Origin: an uncultured Erysipelotrichaceae bacterium | Lineage (GTDB): Bacteria > Bacillota_I > Bacilli_A > Erysipelotrichales > Erysipelotrichaceae | Direction: 5' to 3' | Length of the DNA stretch: 56,096 nt | NCBI GenBank assembly: GCA_946537255.1 | Contig: CAMNFS010000007.1 | Coordinates: 1 to 56,096 of the forward strand | In this document: piece after piece, positions 7,698 through 15,287 of the stretch | Layout of the letters: each line of letters starts with the position of its first letter | Numbering within the stretch: position 1 is the stretch's first letter | Made by a program: the position numbers and the translations under genes | Notes under the pieces: model-generated | The model's database searches: none | Seen by the model: the letters and a program-made list of their open reading frames with translations, nothing else | What the model was told of the DNA's origin: nothing

Positions 7698-8802
7698 CGC
7701 GTTTTCTGCGGTCATAGCCGCCGTATTCCGGCGTATGTGTCCGCTTTTTTACTGCGTAAAGCGCCTTGTCCGCTTTTGAGATCATCCGGAACAGATCCTG
7801 TCTGGACGCTGCTGTGCCTTCTGATGTACCGATGCTGAGAAGAATGGTTCTGGTTTCCTTTTCGCCGTGATAATCAAAACGATAGATATCATCCGGTCCC
7901 TGATTATGATCCATATTCTCGTGGATCACCAGAAATTCATCTCCGCCATATCGGTAAATCCGGCTGTCCGGGTAGTTTGTCCGAAGATGAACGGCAACTT
8001 CCTTCAGGATTTCATCCCCGGCAAGATGACCAAGTGAGTCATTGATTTCCTTGAAATAATTGATATCAATCATCCGGATCTTCAGAGGTTTCTGAATCAG
8101 ATGATCCGCGTCTTCTTCCAGAGCAGTCCGGTTTCTGAGTCCCGTAAGTCCGTCATGACGGGCAGAGTATTCCAGCTTCTGATTGGTTTCCTGCAGGGCA
8201 ACTGTTTTGGTAGACAGATAGAGCTGGGTATGAAACCGGAAAATCATGGCCGTGATGGAAATGAGCACCAGAAGAAAATAGTTGTGCGGCTGAACCAGAG
8301 CTGCCTTGTCCGTAACATACAGAATTCCATATTGCAGCAGATAGACAAAGCTGACCAGAATCACGCTCATAAGCGGCTTGAAGACGATGAAACAGGCAAT
8401 GATCATCTGTACGGTAAAAAACACCATCATCTGTTCATGGGCGATGTAATGACGATAATCGGTCACGATTCCCCAGATGGAGAAAGCGATGAAGAACACC
8501 GTTTTGAAGATAACAACATATCGGTGATTCATGGTTCTGTCCGCGAGCATTCTTCTGGAAAAGATGAATGTCACAAGACACAGGATCAGCCCGATGGAGA
8601 CCATGGAAAAAACGATATTGAAATCGGGATCCTTTCCGTAAGAGGTAATCGTATAAAAAATAAAAGTTATGAGGTCCGCGATCAGGACTGCCAGAGAGAT
8701 CTGGTAGATATTGCGCATGCTGGACCAGTCTATATCATTCTGAATCTTCGTGCTGATTGGATCAGGGAAGAGATAATACTTCAGTTTTTCAAGCCAGTTC
8801 AT
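7630..8802 (-). CDS. Membrane-bound diguanylate cyclase (GGDEF domain)
   Basis: Makes cyclic di-GMP from two GTP. Residues about 32-190 form five or six membrane segments with no recognised sensor domain. A short linker leads to DGLTGLRNR (about 217-225) and the intact active loop RYGGDEF (GGDEF at 286-290). The usual RxxD inhibitory site before GGDEF is missing (YPDS in its place), so product feedback may be absent. The ATG at 8802 is chosen over earlier starts because AGGAGGTGG precedes it. No EAL or HD-GYP phosphodiesterase or PilZ receptor is seen in the window. Confidence 0.9.
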   Translation of the reverse strand: MNWLEKLKYYLFPDPISTKIQNDIDWSSMRNIYQISLAVLIADLITFIFYTITSYGKDPDFNIVFSMVSIGLILCLVTFIFSRRMLADRTMNHRYVVIFKTVFFIAFSIWGIVTDYRHYIAHEQMMVFFTVQMIIACFIVFKPLMSVILVSFVYLLQYGILYVTDKAALVQPHNYFLLVLISITAMIFRFHTQLYLSTKTVALQETNQKLEYSARHDGLTGLRNRTALEEDADHLIQKPLKIRMIDINYFKEINDSLGHLAGDEILKEVAVHLRTNYPDSRIYRYGGDEFLVIHENMDHNQGPDDIYRFDYHGEKETRTILLSIGTSEGTAASRQDLFRMISKADKALYAVKKRTHTPEYGGYDRRKRATDSEDTPAAVSPLSRDENTVL

Positions 8803-8935
8803 TTCCACCTCCTGAGATCTGATACTGCCATAAACAGCAAAGCAGTCATTTGGGCACAGGCTTACAATATAATTAACACAGAGAAAGCCATAAAAATGGC
8901 AGACAGAGTGTGAATTATGAAAAAAACAGAAAAAA

Positions 8936-9472
8936 ATGATATGGTGGATCCCATGGATGATTCTGTGCGCCGCGATGCTTGCGGGATGTTCCGGAACAGC
9001 GGCATCCTCTTCTGCTAGGCCGGAAGACAACAGATCTCTGATTGTTCCAAGACATACCTATTTTCTGAAGGACAGCCATGAAGTGAAAGGACGTCAGGGA
9101 GTCTGTACAGATGGTACATATTATTATGTCAGCGGCAGCACATCCCTGACAAAGTATGACAGGGACTGGAATGTAATCGCTGAAAACAGGGATCCTTTTT
9201 CGGGCTATGAAGCAGAAGTGAATCATATCGGAGATATCGATATTCATGATCATCATCTGTATATCAGCGCTGAATACTTCATGGACGGAGAGGGAAAGAA
9301 TATTCAGATTGCGCTGTATGATCCAGAAACCCTGACCCTGGAGAGAACCTTCCCTTTTGAAGCGGAAAGCGGCCAGCTGGAATGTTCGGGCATTGCGGTG
9401 GATCCGGATGGCAGTTATGTATACCTCTGTTCATGGGTGGGCGAAGAAAGCGGCAGATATCAGTACCGATAA
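8936..9472 (+). CDS. Lipoprotein with beta-propeller-like repeats, probably truncated
   Basis: The 178-residue product has a lipoprotein signal (lipobox LAGC) and then repeated blade-like strands (DGTYYYVSGSTSLTKYDRDW; HHLYISAEYF; DGSYVYLCSW). This suggests a YncE-like propeller fragment. It stops in the middle of a blade, so a longer ancestor of about 300 residues is likely to have lost its 3' part. The ribosome site is weak. The 133-base gap to the divergent cyclase gene holds a TATAAT at 8868-8873 that could serve this gene. Confidence 0.55.
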   Translation: MIWWIPWMILCAAMLAGCSGTAASSSARPEDNRSLIVPRHTYFLKDSHEVKGRQGVCTDGTYYYVSGSTSLTKYDRDWNVIAENRDPFSGYEAEVNHIGDIDIHDHHLYISAEYFMDGEGKNIQIALYDPETLTLERTFPFEAESGQLECSGIAVDPDGSYVYLCSWVGEESGRYQYR

Positions 9473-9476
9473 AAGA

Positions 9477-9526
9477 CCCCGGAAGGAAAGTATCCTGCTT
9501 CAGGCAGATAAAGATATTTTCCGGGG
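9477..9526. repeat. Inverted repeat after the truncated lipoprotein gene
   Basis: CCCCGGAA (9477-9484) and TTCCGGGG (9519-9526) are perfect inverted copies 34 bases apart, with a small hairpin (CCTGCTTCAGG) between them. No T-run follows, so it is not a standard terminator. It could be an RNA structure, or the scar of the event that shortened the gene. Confidence 0.45.
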
Positions 9527-9574
9527 ATAATTGATATAGAATGGAATGGTCAGAAAAAAGGGGGGGTTAATAAG

Positions 9575-10015
9575 ATGAAGACAGTTAAAGCATGCCTTCT
9601 GTCTGTCTGCGCAGTTCTTGTATTCTTACTGGCCGGATGCGGATCTTCCGGCAAGGAAAAAGAAAAAATCGTCGGAACCTGGAAACAGGACCGTGTGCTG
9701 GCATCAGAAGCGGGCGGAGAGATGACCGAGCGAAGCAGAGAGAATGCGGCGTCTCTTTATGAAAGCGAGCAGTCAAACTATACATTCAGCGCGGATGGAA
9801 AACTGATCCATCATGTGGAAGACGGAGGAGGATCCTTTGATACGGAAGGGACGTGGACTCTGTCCGCGAAGGATACCTACGCGATTACAGAAGGCGATTC
9901 AATCACTGATACGCTTACCTATGACAGTTCTGATGACACTCTGCACAGACACTGGAAGTCGGCAAACAGTGATGATATGTATACGGAAATCGACTTTGTC
10001 TATATCCGTAAATAA
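9575..10015 (+). CDS. Small lipoprotein with lipocalin-like domain
   Basis: A 146-residue exported protein. Residues 1-22 form a lipoprotein signal (FLLAGC). The mature part has a GTWKQDRVL opening, a central YTFSADGKLIHHV strand pair and EGTWTLSAKDTYAI. This is the pattern of Bacillota lipoproteins with a small lipocalin-like beta barrel and often no known ligand. The upstream leader has a run of seven G (9560-9566) as its ribosome site. A UUCG-capped terminator follows directly. Confidence 0.65.
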   Translation: MKTVKACLLSVCAVLVFLLAGCGSSGKEKEKIVGTWKQDRVLASEAGGEMTERSRENAASLYESEQSNYTFSADGKLIHHVEDGGGSFDTEGTWTLSAKDTYAITEGDSITDTLTYDSSDDTLHRHWKSANSDDMYTEIDFVYIRK

Positions 10016-10027
10016 GGATTCGGAATG

Positions 10028-10054
10028 AAAAACTCTTCTTCGGGAGAGTTTTTT
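10028..10054 (+). terminator. Intrinsic terminator with UUCG loop
   Basis: AACTCTTC-TTCG-GGAGAGTT forms an eight-pair stem (one G-T) closed by a UUCG tetraloop and followed by a T-run. It ends the lipoprotein transcript. Confidence 0.85.
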
Positions 10055-10318
10055 GATGAGTTCGTCTTTTGCCAGGCAATGGTGTTCCCTCAGGCAGTCA
10101 GCTCTTTTTGGAAAACGTTGACTGCCGCGTGCATCACTTGCGTGTTCCGTTTCTTTCTTTTCAGGATGCGGGATTTCATACCGGCCTGAGATCGGGAGGG
10201 AAAAGACTCTGATCCATAAAAAAGAAAAAAGGGCGGTCAGCCCGCCTGGAGCAAATCAGTTGCGTGAAGGCGCAGCCGTTCACTACTATTGACTCAGAAG
10301 AAAAAGGAGAGACAGATT
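10055..10318. other. Non-coding stretch with two inverted repeats
   Basis: No gene is seen here. GGCAGTCA (10093-10100) and TGACTGCC (10119-10126) are perfect inverted copies around an 18-base loop. GGCGG and CCGCC (10232-10246) form a short hairpin after an A-rich run. Neither is a clear terminator. A small RNA or an operator is possible but unsupported. Confidence 0.3.
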
Positions 10319-10711
10319 ATGGAAAAAGTATGTCAGTTTCTGAAGGAATGCGGGACCTACTATCTTGCGACGATGGATGGAGACCAGCCCCGTGTCCGTC
10401 CTTTCGGAACGATTCATGTGTTCGAAGGCCGTCTTTACATTCAGACTGGAAAGGTGAAGTCTGTGTCGAGACAGATAGCCGCAAATCCAAAAGTTGAAAT
10501 CTGCGGATTCAAGGACGGACAGTGGCTCAGAGTTTCCGGGACACTTGTGGAAGATGATCGTTATGAGGCAAAGAAATCCATGCTGGACGCGTATCCTTCC
10601 CTTCAGTCCATGTACAGCGCGGAAGATGAAAACACACAGGTGTTCTACTTCAGGGACGCAGAAGCGGTATTCAGTTCGTTTACCTCAGCTCCTGAAACCA
10701 TTCATTTCTGA
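10319..10711 (+). CDS. Pyridoxamine 5'-phosphate oxidase-fold flavoprotein
   Basis: A 130-residue single-domain protein of the PPOX split-barrel group, which usually binds FMN or a related cofactor and reduces small molecules. Typical features are TYYLATMDGDQPRVRPFGTI at the start, LYIQTGKVKSVSRQIAANPK in the middle and WLRVSGTLV. True pyridoxamine phosphate oxidases are longer, so its job is likely different and unknown. The start at 10319 has AGGAGA eight bases upstream. Confidence 0.85.
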   Translation: MEKVCQFLKECGTYYLATMDGDQPRVRPFGTIHVFEGRLYIQTGKVKSVSRQIAANPKVEICGFKDGQWLRVSGTLVEDDRYEAKKSMLDAYPSLQSMYSAEDENTQVFYFRDAEAVFSSFTSAPETIHF

Positions 10712-10712
10712 G

Positions 10713-10749
10713 AAAAAAGGCTCTGATCTTCCGGATCAGGCTTTTTTTT
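10713..10749. terminator. Bidirectional terminator between the PPOX and STAS genes
   Basis: The arms A-run-GGCTCTGATC and GATCAGGCT-run form a stem with T-runs on both strands. The STAS stop codon lies inside the downstream arm, so that gene ends within its own terminator. Confidence 0.8.
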
Positions 10750-11035
10750 CGATCGAGATAAAGTTTGTGAATCCTGAGACCTCGAAGATATCATAGACAG
10801 TCTGGCTGACGTTGACTACGCTGACCGACTTTTCGCGTTTGACTACCTTGATAATAATCCGCAGACCGGCACTGGAAATATACTCCAGCTGATCAGCGTC
10901 AAAAACAACAATCTGATCGGATGTCGGATCATTTATCCCTTCAATCTCCTGCTCCACGGCTGACGCATTGGACGCGTCAATCCGCGGTGGCAGAATAATT
11001 GTCAGAATTCCGTTTTCATTTTTTGACTCAATCAT
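10736..11035 (-). CDS. Single-domain STAS protein (anti-sigma factor antagonist type)
   Basis: A 99-residue protein that is all STAS domain: ILTIILPPRIDASNAS, VVFDADQLEYISSAGLRIII and a final helix. Members such as SpoIIAA and RsbV are switched by phosphorylation of a Ser in this same loop (Ser54 or Ser55 here) by an RsbW-type kinase. No such kinase is in the window. It lies 27 bases after the CARF-HEPN gene on the same strand, so the two are almost certainly one transcript. It may be a partner or regulator of that protein. Confidence 0.88.
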   Translation of the reverse strand: MIESKNENGILTIILPPRIDASNASAVEQEIEGINDPTSDQIVVFDADQLEYISSAGLRIIIKVVKREKSVSVVNVSQTVYDIFEVSGFTNFISIEKKA

Positions 11036-11062
11036 TCGAATGTTCTCCTTTGCGCACGGAAT

Positions 11063-13321
11063 TTACTCTTCAATATTAATCGTAATTTTAAGAAGATGTC
11101 TTCCGGGTTTACTGTTTCCGACAGATACATTGACCGTCTGATCCTTTGGACCGTGCGGTCTGCCGTTATTGCCAAAGGACCGACTGCTGTTATTCTGCCG
11201 GTAGTTGTTATACGGCCGCCTGTTGCTGTATGAACGGTCGCTGTTGTTGAAACGGCCGGAATCCGAGGTGCGCCTGCTGTCTCCCGCATGGAAATCCGCT
11301 TTTTCCGGTGCTTTCTTTGCGGTATCCGAATGGACTGGCTGATCCGCTGCCGGCGGAGCTGCGTTTTCCGGGAAATCCGTTTTCAGGGCAGCGTTTTCTG
11401 CCGTGACTGCCGGGGAATTCACGGGTTCCGCGGGTCTCTCATTCCGTCTGTGATTTTCCTGACGGTAATCATTCTTGTAGATCTTATGCGTATTTGCATA
11501 GTCTTTGAATTCCTGCGGGTCAATCTCAATGACGTGATATTCGTCATTCAGCTTACTCAGATATTCCGCTGTCTCATCCATGGCGTCAACGAATGCCTTG
11601 ATGCCGTTTTTCAGAAGCGTCATGTTCTCACTCTCTGAGCGGATATCATAGGTATTGATCTGTTCACTGGGGGATGTGGCCTCTGCGTGATTGATGCGAT
11701 TTCTGATTTCACCAAGTTTATAAAGCGTATAGAGTACCCGGGCCAGAAGTTCCTGGTTATCCGACATGCGGGAATGTGCCTTCAGAAGAAGGGTGTTCTC
11801 TCCGGTAATGGATGCGATTCGGAAATCAGTGTATTCCTTTGAACGGTCGGATCCGGGAGGCGTTTTTTTCATGCGGTCTCTTCCGTAGTATTTGAAGAAG
11901 TAATGACCGATTTCGGAGTACTGCCAGCGGTCTTTCGGAAGCGCATTCCAGTATATCTGGTTCAGCTCATCCATGAACGCCTGCTTTGATTCCTCGCTGT
12001 CGGCATAATAGAAAATCCCTTTTCTGACAATGTAGTCGGGAAGTCTCGATTCCAGGATCGTCAGAGCCTGCTGATAGAATCCCTTTCGGACAGACCATTT
12101 CACAAGATCCAGCTCATCGATTTCATCTCCGTTCAGAAGCGGTCCGTAATCCATACGGATGGTCTGCTCGAGAATCCGGAAAATATTGGTCTCCACCTCA
12201 TGCAGTTCTTCCTCCGGCGTTGAACTGAAAACCTCTTTCAGAAGATTGATTCCATTCACAAGATCGGGGATATTGCAGAGGCTGATGCCTTCATCGACTC
12301 GTCCCATTGCATACAGAAGCTTGTTGATATGCTTGTTTTCTATATTCCGGGAGATCCAGTAATCCTTGACATCATCAACCTTTCCATAACGGATGAAGGC
12401 ACTCATTCCGGAAACAAGAAGATTGATATCATAATACTGCATTTCCTTGTTGTCGATCGGGGAAGCGACATATTTCGGATCATAGCGGGAGGTGACAATT
12501 TCCTTTACATGAATCCTGCTGTAGATATCCTTGCCGAGCATGTTCAGCACTGCCAGAAAAATCAGCCCTTCCGTATTGGCAAGACCCTGCATATCCATGT
12601 AGATATCGATATTCCGGGCATCCACATCTTCGAGGGCCTTAATCACCTGGGTAACATTCCCGGCCGGAACATAAATGCGGGATCCGGGATTTTTCTCGGT
12701 TGGAATAAAACAGATCTTCAGCCCTTCATTATCCTGACGCGGGAAGAATTTCATGGAGTTGGACAGCTGGGTATAGATGACGCGCTTGATCCAGAGGTGT
12801 TCCTCCCTGGACAGATCCGGAAGGTATTCCATGAGTTTCTGATACAGGCTGTCATCGATTGCGAGCATATGGAAAACCCGGTCAGGACGGTATTCCGGAA
12901 GGGTAGACGCATAAGTGAGAAAATCCTGAAATCCTTTCATGATTTCCGTTTTTCTGTCTGCGTCGATGTTTTCAAGAACATCCACCGCTTCAAGATCCAG
13001 TCCGTCCAGATACTGGGAGATACGGTACTGAAAGAAACTGTATTCAGAAAGAGAGGCTGTGTCTTCCGCCTTGAAATTCGACCATTCCTTCAGAACGAGC
13101 GGCTTCATCTCTTCCCCGGGATTAAATGTACTTCCGGCACCGAGGACAATGATTTCTTCAAAAGGCACACGGGAAAGAAGATATTTCGTTCCGGCTTCCG
13201 CCACACTCAGTCCGTCACAGTACTGAATGATTCCGTTTTCTTCGTAATAGAAATACCGATGGGATTTCCGGTCAAACTGACTTGAAAGGGATGTAATAAG
13301 AATGTTGCAGGTATCTTTCAT
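11063..13321 (-). CDS. CARF-like plus HEPN protein (TM1812/Csx1-like), without CRISPR genes
   Basis: The 752-residue protein starts with a Rossmann-like region: NILITSLSS (residues 6-14), IIVLGAGSTF (about 57-66) and IYMDMQGLANTEG (about 240-252). This is the layout of CARF domains that sense cyclic oligonucleotides in type III CRISPR immunity. A helical part ends in EIRNRINHAE, whose RNRINH (540-545) is an exact R-N-x3-H HEPN RNase motif. Residues about 617-740 are a disordered tail rich in Asn, Arg and Ser, ending in KPGRHLLKITINIEE. ATG at 13321 has GGAGGA upstream. The fold assignment is inference from motifs; the RNase activity is untested. Confidence 0.72.
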   Translation of the reverse strand: MKDTCNILITSLSSQFDRKSHRYFYYEENGIIQYCDGLSVAEAGTKYLLSRVPFEEIIVLGAGSTFNPGEEMKPLVLKEWSNFKAEDTASLSEYSFFQYRISQYLDGLDLEAVDVLENIDADRKTEIMKGFQDFLTYASTLPEYRPDRVFHMLAIDDSLYQKLMEYLPDLSREEHLWIKRVIYTQLSNSMKFFPRQDNEGLKICFIPTEKNPGSRIYVPAGNVTQVIKALEDVDARNIDIYMDMQGLANTEGLIFLAVLNMLGKDIYSRIHVKEIVTSRYDPKYVASPIDNKEMQYYDINLLVSGMSAFIRYGKVDDVKDYWISRNIENKHINKLLYAMGRVDEGISLCNIPDLVNGINLLKEVFSSTPEEELHEVETNIFRILEQTIRMDYGPLLNGDEIDELDLVKWSVRKGFYQQALTILESRLPDYIVRKGIFYYADSEESKQAFMDELNQIYWNALPKDRWQYSEIGHYFFKYYGRDRMKKTPPGSDRSKEYTDFRIASITGENTLLLKAHSRMSDNQELLARVLYTLYKLGEIRNRINHAEATSPSEQINTYDIRSESENMTLLKNGIKAFVDAMDETAEYLSKLNDEYHVIEIDPQEFKDYANTHKIYKNDYRQENHRRNERPAEPVNSPAVTAENAALKTDFPENAAPPAADQPVHSDTAKKAPEKADFHAGDSRRTSDSGRFNNSDRSYSNRRPYNNYRQNNSSRSFGNNGRPHGPKDQTVNVSVGNSKPGRHLLKITINIEE

Positions 13322-13371
13322 ATCTTCCTCCGATCCTGCCCCTTTGAGTGTCACTGCTCTTCATCAGCAGG

Positions 13372-13464
13372 AATGCTTTTTCATTATAATATCGAAATCC
13401 ATATGCTACTGTCCAAAATAGCCTGACTTCAGTAAGAACGGAATTGGCTGGAAGAAAAAGCATT
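13372..13464. repeat. Inverted repeat in the divergent CARF-HEPN / cell-wall protein region
   Basis: AATGCTTTTTC (13372-13382) and GAAAAAGCATT (13454-13464) are perfect inverted copies flanking the likely promoter area of the minus-strand CARF-HEPN gene. They could be operator halves or pair in RNA. Chance cannot be excluded in A/T-rich DNA. Confidence 0.35.
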
Positions 13465-13497
13465 GAAAAAAGTGAATGCACAATATGAACGAATTCT

Positions 13498-13626
13498 CTG
13501 AAAAAATCATGAAAAAGGTTAATTTTTCAGTGAAAATAAGGGCACTTTTTTTGCGCTAATCAATGGACAAATGGAAAAGGAAGAGTAAAATGGACATTGT
13601 AAATCAGTCGATCGTCTTAAAAGACG
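13498..13626 (+). promoter_or_regulatory. Structured leader of the cell-wall protein gene
   Basis: Two inverted repeats precede the gene: CTGAAAAA/TTTTTCAG (13498-13505, 13523-13530) and CGTCTT/AAGACG (13613-13626). Between them is a GGGCAC-T7 stretch. The leader is long for this genome and may control transcription or mRNA stability. No riboswitch class is recognised. Confidence 0.35.
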
Positions 13627-13649
13627 AAATTTCAAACAGGGGGATTCTT

Positions 13650-14060
13650 ATGAAAAAAGTTGTTACTATCGCAGCGTCACTTCTTCTTGCGGCAACACCG
13701 GTTACTGTTCTGGCTGGCAAAGGCAGCTCCAAGTCCGGTGATGATGATCAGCCCGCAAAGGTCTATGATCCGTGCGCAACAAGCAACCCTGCACTTGCTG
13801 GCAAGGGATGCCTGTTCTATGTAAACGGACAGATCGTTACAGCAAACGGTGACGGCACATTCACAACAGCAGCTGGAAACATCTTTGATGCAAACGGCAA
13901 GCTCGTTGGAACAGTCGGCGGACACGCAGCTGCAACAGCAGCCAAGAGCGGTGTTCCTAACACTGGTGAAGCTGACAACACAGCTTACTATGTCATGATG
14001 GGCGGAGCTCTCATCGTTATGGCTGGAGCTGGTTACGTTCTCGCTACAAACAAGAAGTAA
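13650..14060 (+). CDS. Small cell-wall-anchored protein with VPNTG sorting signal
   Basis: The protein is 136 residues: signal peptide (1-22, ending VLAGKG), a Gly/Ala-rich body with two Cys (42 and 54) and a DANGKLVGTVGG repeat-like centre. The sorting signal is VPNTG (102-106), a membrane segment (113-132) and a final NKK. A sortase would cut after Thr105 and link it to peptidoglycan. The codon use is more biased than in its neighbours, which suggests high expression. The ATG at 13650 is set by the gggggattctt ribosome site and the signal peptide. I do not recognise the body. Confidence 0.72.
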   Translation: MKKVVTIAASLLLAATPVTVLAGKGSSKSGDDDQPAKVYDPCATSNPALAGKGCLFYVNGQIVTANGDGTFTTAAGNIFDANGKLVGTVGGHAAATAAKSGVPNTGEADNTAYYVMMGGALIVMAGAGYVLATNKK

Positions 14061-14109
14061 TCTCTTCTCTCATTACGTGGTTTTCTGAATAGTCGGAAAC
14101 AACCATAAC

Positions 14110-14142
14110 AAAGCATGGATCTGATGATCTGTGCTTTTTTTT
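14110..14142 (+). terminator. Terminator of the cell-wall protein gene
   Basis: AAAGCA-tg-GATC-tgat-GATC-tg-TGCTTT folds into a near-perfect hairpin followed by a long T-run. Confidence 0.82.
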
Positions 14143-14380
14143 CTTTGATCCTGTTCTGAGCATATGAAACGGGGATTCCTGTCGAGGTCCGATTACCGGT
14201 CTGAAAAAAAGAGACAGAAAGAAAGGATTCCCGAATCTTCGGAAAACCGCAGGAAGCTTTTCTCTGCATGCATGTCACACCCCCGTAAGTCCTTTCGGAA
14301 CGGTTCCGGTTCTCAGTAAAAGAACCTGTGACAATGAATATCTCTGTCCGAGTACCCGGACAGCTGAAAGACAGCAGTAT
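14143..14380. other. Non-coding stretch before the radical SAM gene's 3' end
   Basis: No gene or clear signal is seen. A short inverted repeat, CTGTCCG/CGGACAG (14344-14363), lies just beyond the stop of the minus-strand radical SAM gene and might act as a weak terminator, but it lacks a T-run. Confidence 0.3.
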
Positions 14381-15253
14381 CTAGTGGGAGGAGCTGATCC
14401 GGTGAGTGATTGCGTTCATGACCCGTTTTTTATGAAGCGTCCATTCCGGGGCGATCAGCAGACTGCGGGGCGGATCTCCGGTCATGCGGTGAATCACGGT
14501 GTCCTTCGGCAGAATGGCAAATGCCTCTGCGACAAGGTCAGCGTATTCTTCCATGGAAAGAAGCGGAAAAGGATGGGATGCATATTCTTCGGCGAGAGAA
14601 GTTCCCTTCAGAATCTGAAGCATGGTGATTTTTACTCCGTCCGGTTTCCGTTCGGCCAGCCAGCGGATGCTTTCCAGCATGTCGGTTCTGCTTTCCCCGG
14701 GAAGGCCGAAGATCATATGGACGATGACAGGAAGTCCGGCTTCTTTCAGCTTTCGGAAGGATTCTTCAAATACCGGAAGCGGATAGCCGCGGTTGATTCG
14801 TCTCGCAGTACGTTCATGAACTGTCTGCAGACCGAGCTCAATCCATACCGGTTTGATGCGGTTCAGCTTCCGGATCATGTTCATGACGTCTTCACCCAGG
14901 CAGTCCGGGCGTGTCGCAAGATCAAGAATCAGGATATCGTCTCTGCGGATTGTTTCCTGATACAGGGCAGAGAGTCTGTCGATATCTCCATAGGTATTGG
15001 TGAACGACTGATAGTAGGCAATAAACCCCTTGCTATCCTCGGGTATTTTCAGAAGCTGTTTGGCAAGACGGATCTGCGTGTCGACATCGACTGCCGGGGA
15101 GGCGAATTCTCCGGATCCTCCCTCTGAGCAGAAGGTACATCCGCCATTTCCGCAGGTGCCATCCCGGTTGGGACAGGTACATCCGCTGCTGAGACAAAGC
15201 CTTCGGATTCTTTTTCCATACTGCTGTTTCAGAACATCTGAAAGTTTTCTCAT
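14381..15253 (-). CDS. TIGR01212 family radical SAM protein (YtqA-like)
   Basis: A 290-residue Elp3-like radical SAM enzyme. The cysteine-rich cluster region is at residues 20-42 (SSGCTCPNRDGTCGNGGCTF, then C), followed by the family's CSEGGSGEF. Further motifs (GLQTVHERTARRINRGYP; MIFGLPGESRTDML) match the same group. Its substrate is not established; a role in tRNA modification has been suggested for relatives. ATG at 15253 has AAAGGA upstream. It lies 34 bases after the WYL regulator, so they form one unit. Confidence 0.85.
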   Translation of the reverse strand: MRKLSDVLKQQYGKRIRRLCLSSGCTCPNRDGTCGNGGCTFCSEGGSGEFASPAVDVDTQIRLAKQLLKIPEDSKGFIAYYQSFTNTYGDIDRLSALYQETIRRDDILILDLATRPDCLGEDVMNMIRKLNRIKPVWIELGLQTVHERTARRINRGYPLPVFEESFRKLKEAGLPVIVHMIFGLPGESRTDMLESIRWLAERKPDGVKITMLQILKGTSLAEEYASHPFPLLSMEEYADLVAEAFAILPKDTVIHRMTGDPPRSLLIAPEWTLHKKRVMNAITHRISSSH

Positions 15254-15287
15254 AACGTCCTTTCGCAAAAAATCAGCCGGAGGCTGA

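Noticed and set aside
10055-10318. tRNA or known small RNA in the gap before the PPOX gene
   Set aside because: No cloverleaf or CCA-preceded acceptor stem is visible, only two isolated inverted repeats.
11063-13354. CRISPR array near the CARF-HEPN gene
   Set aside because: I looked for regularly spaced repeats on both sides and saw none in the flanking gaps.
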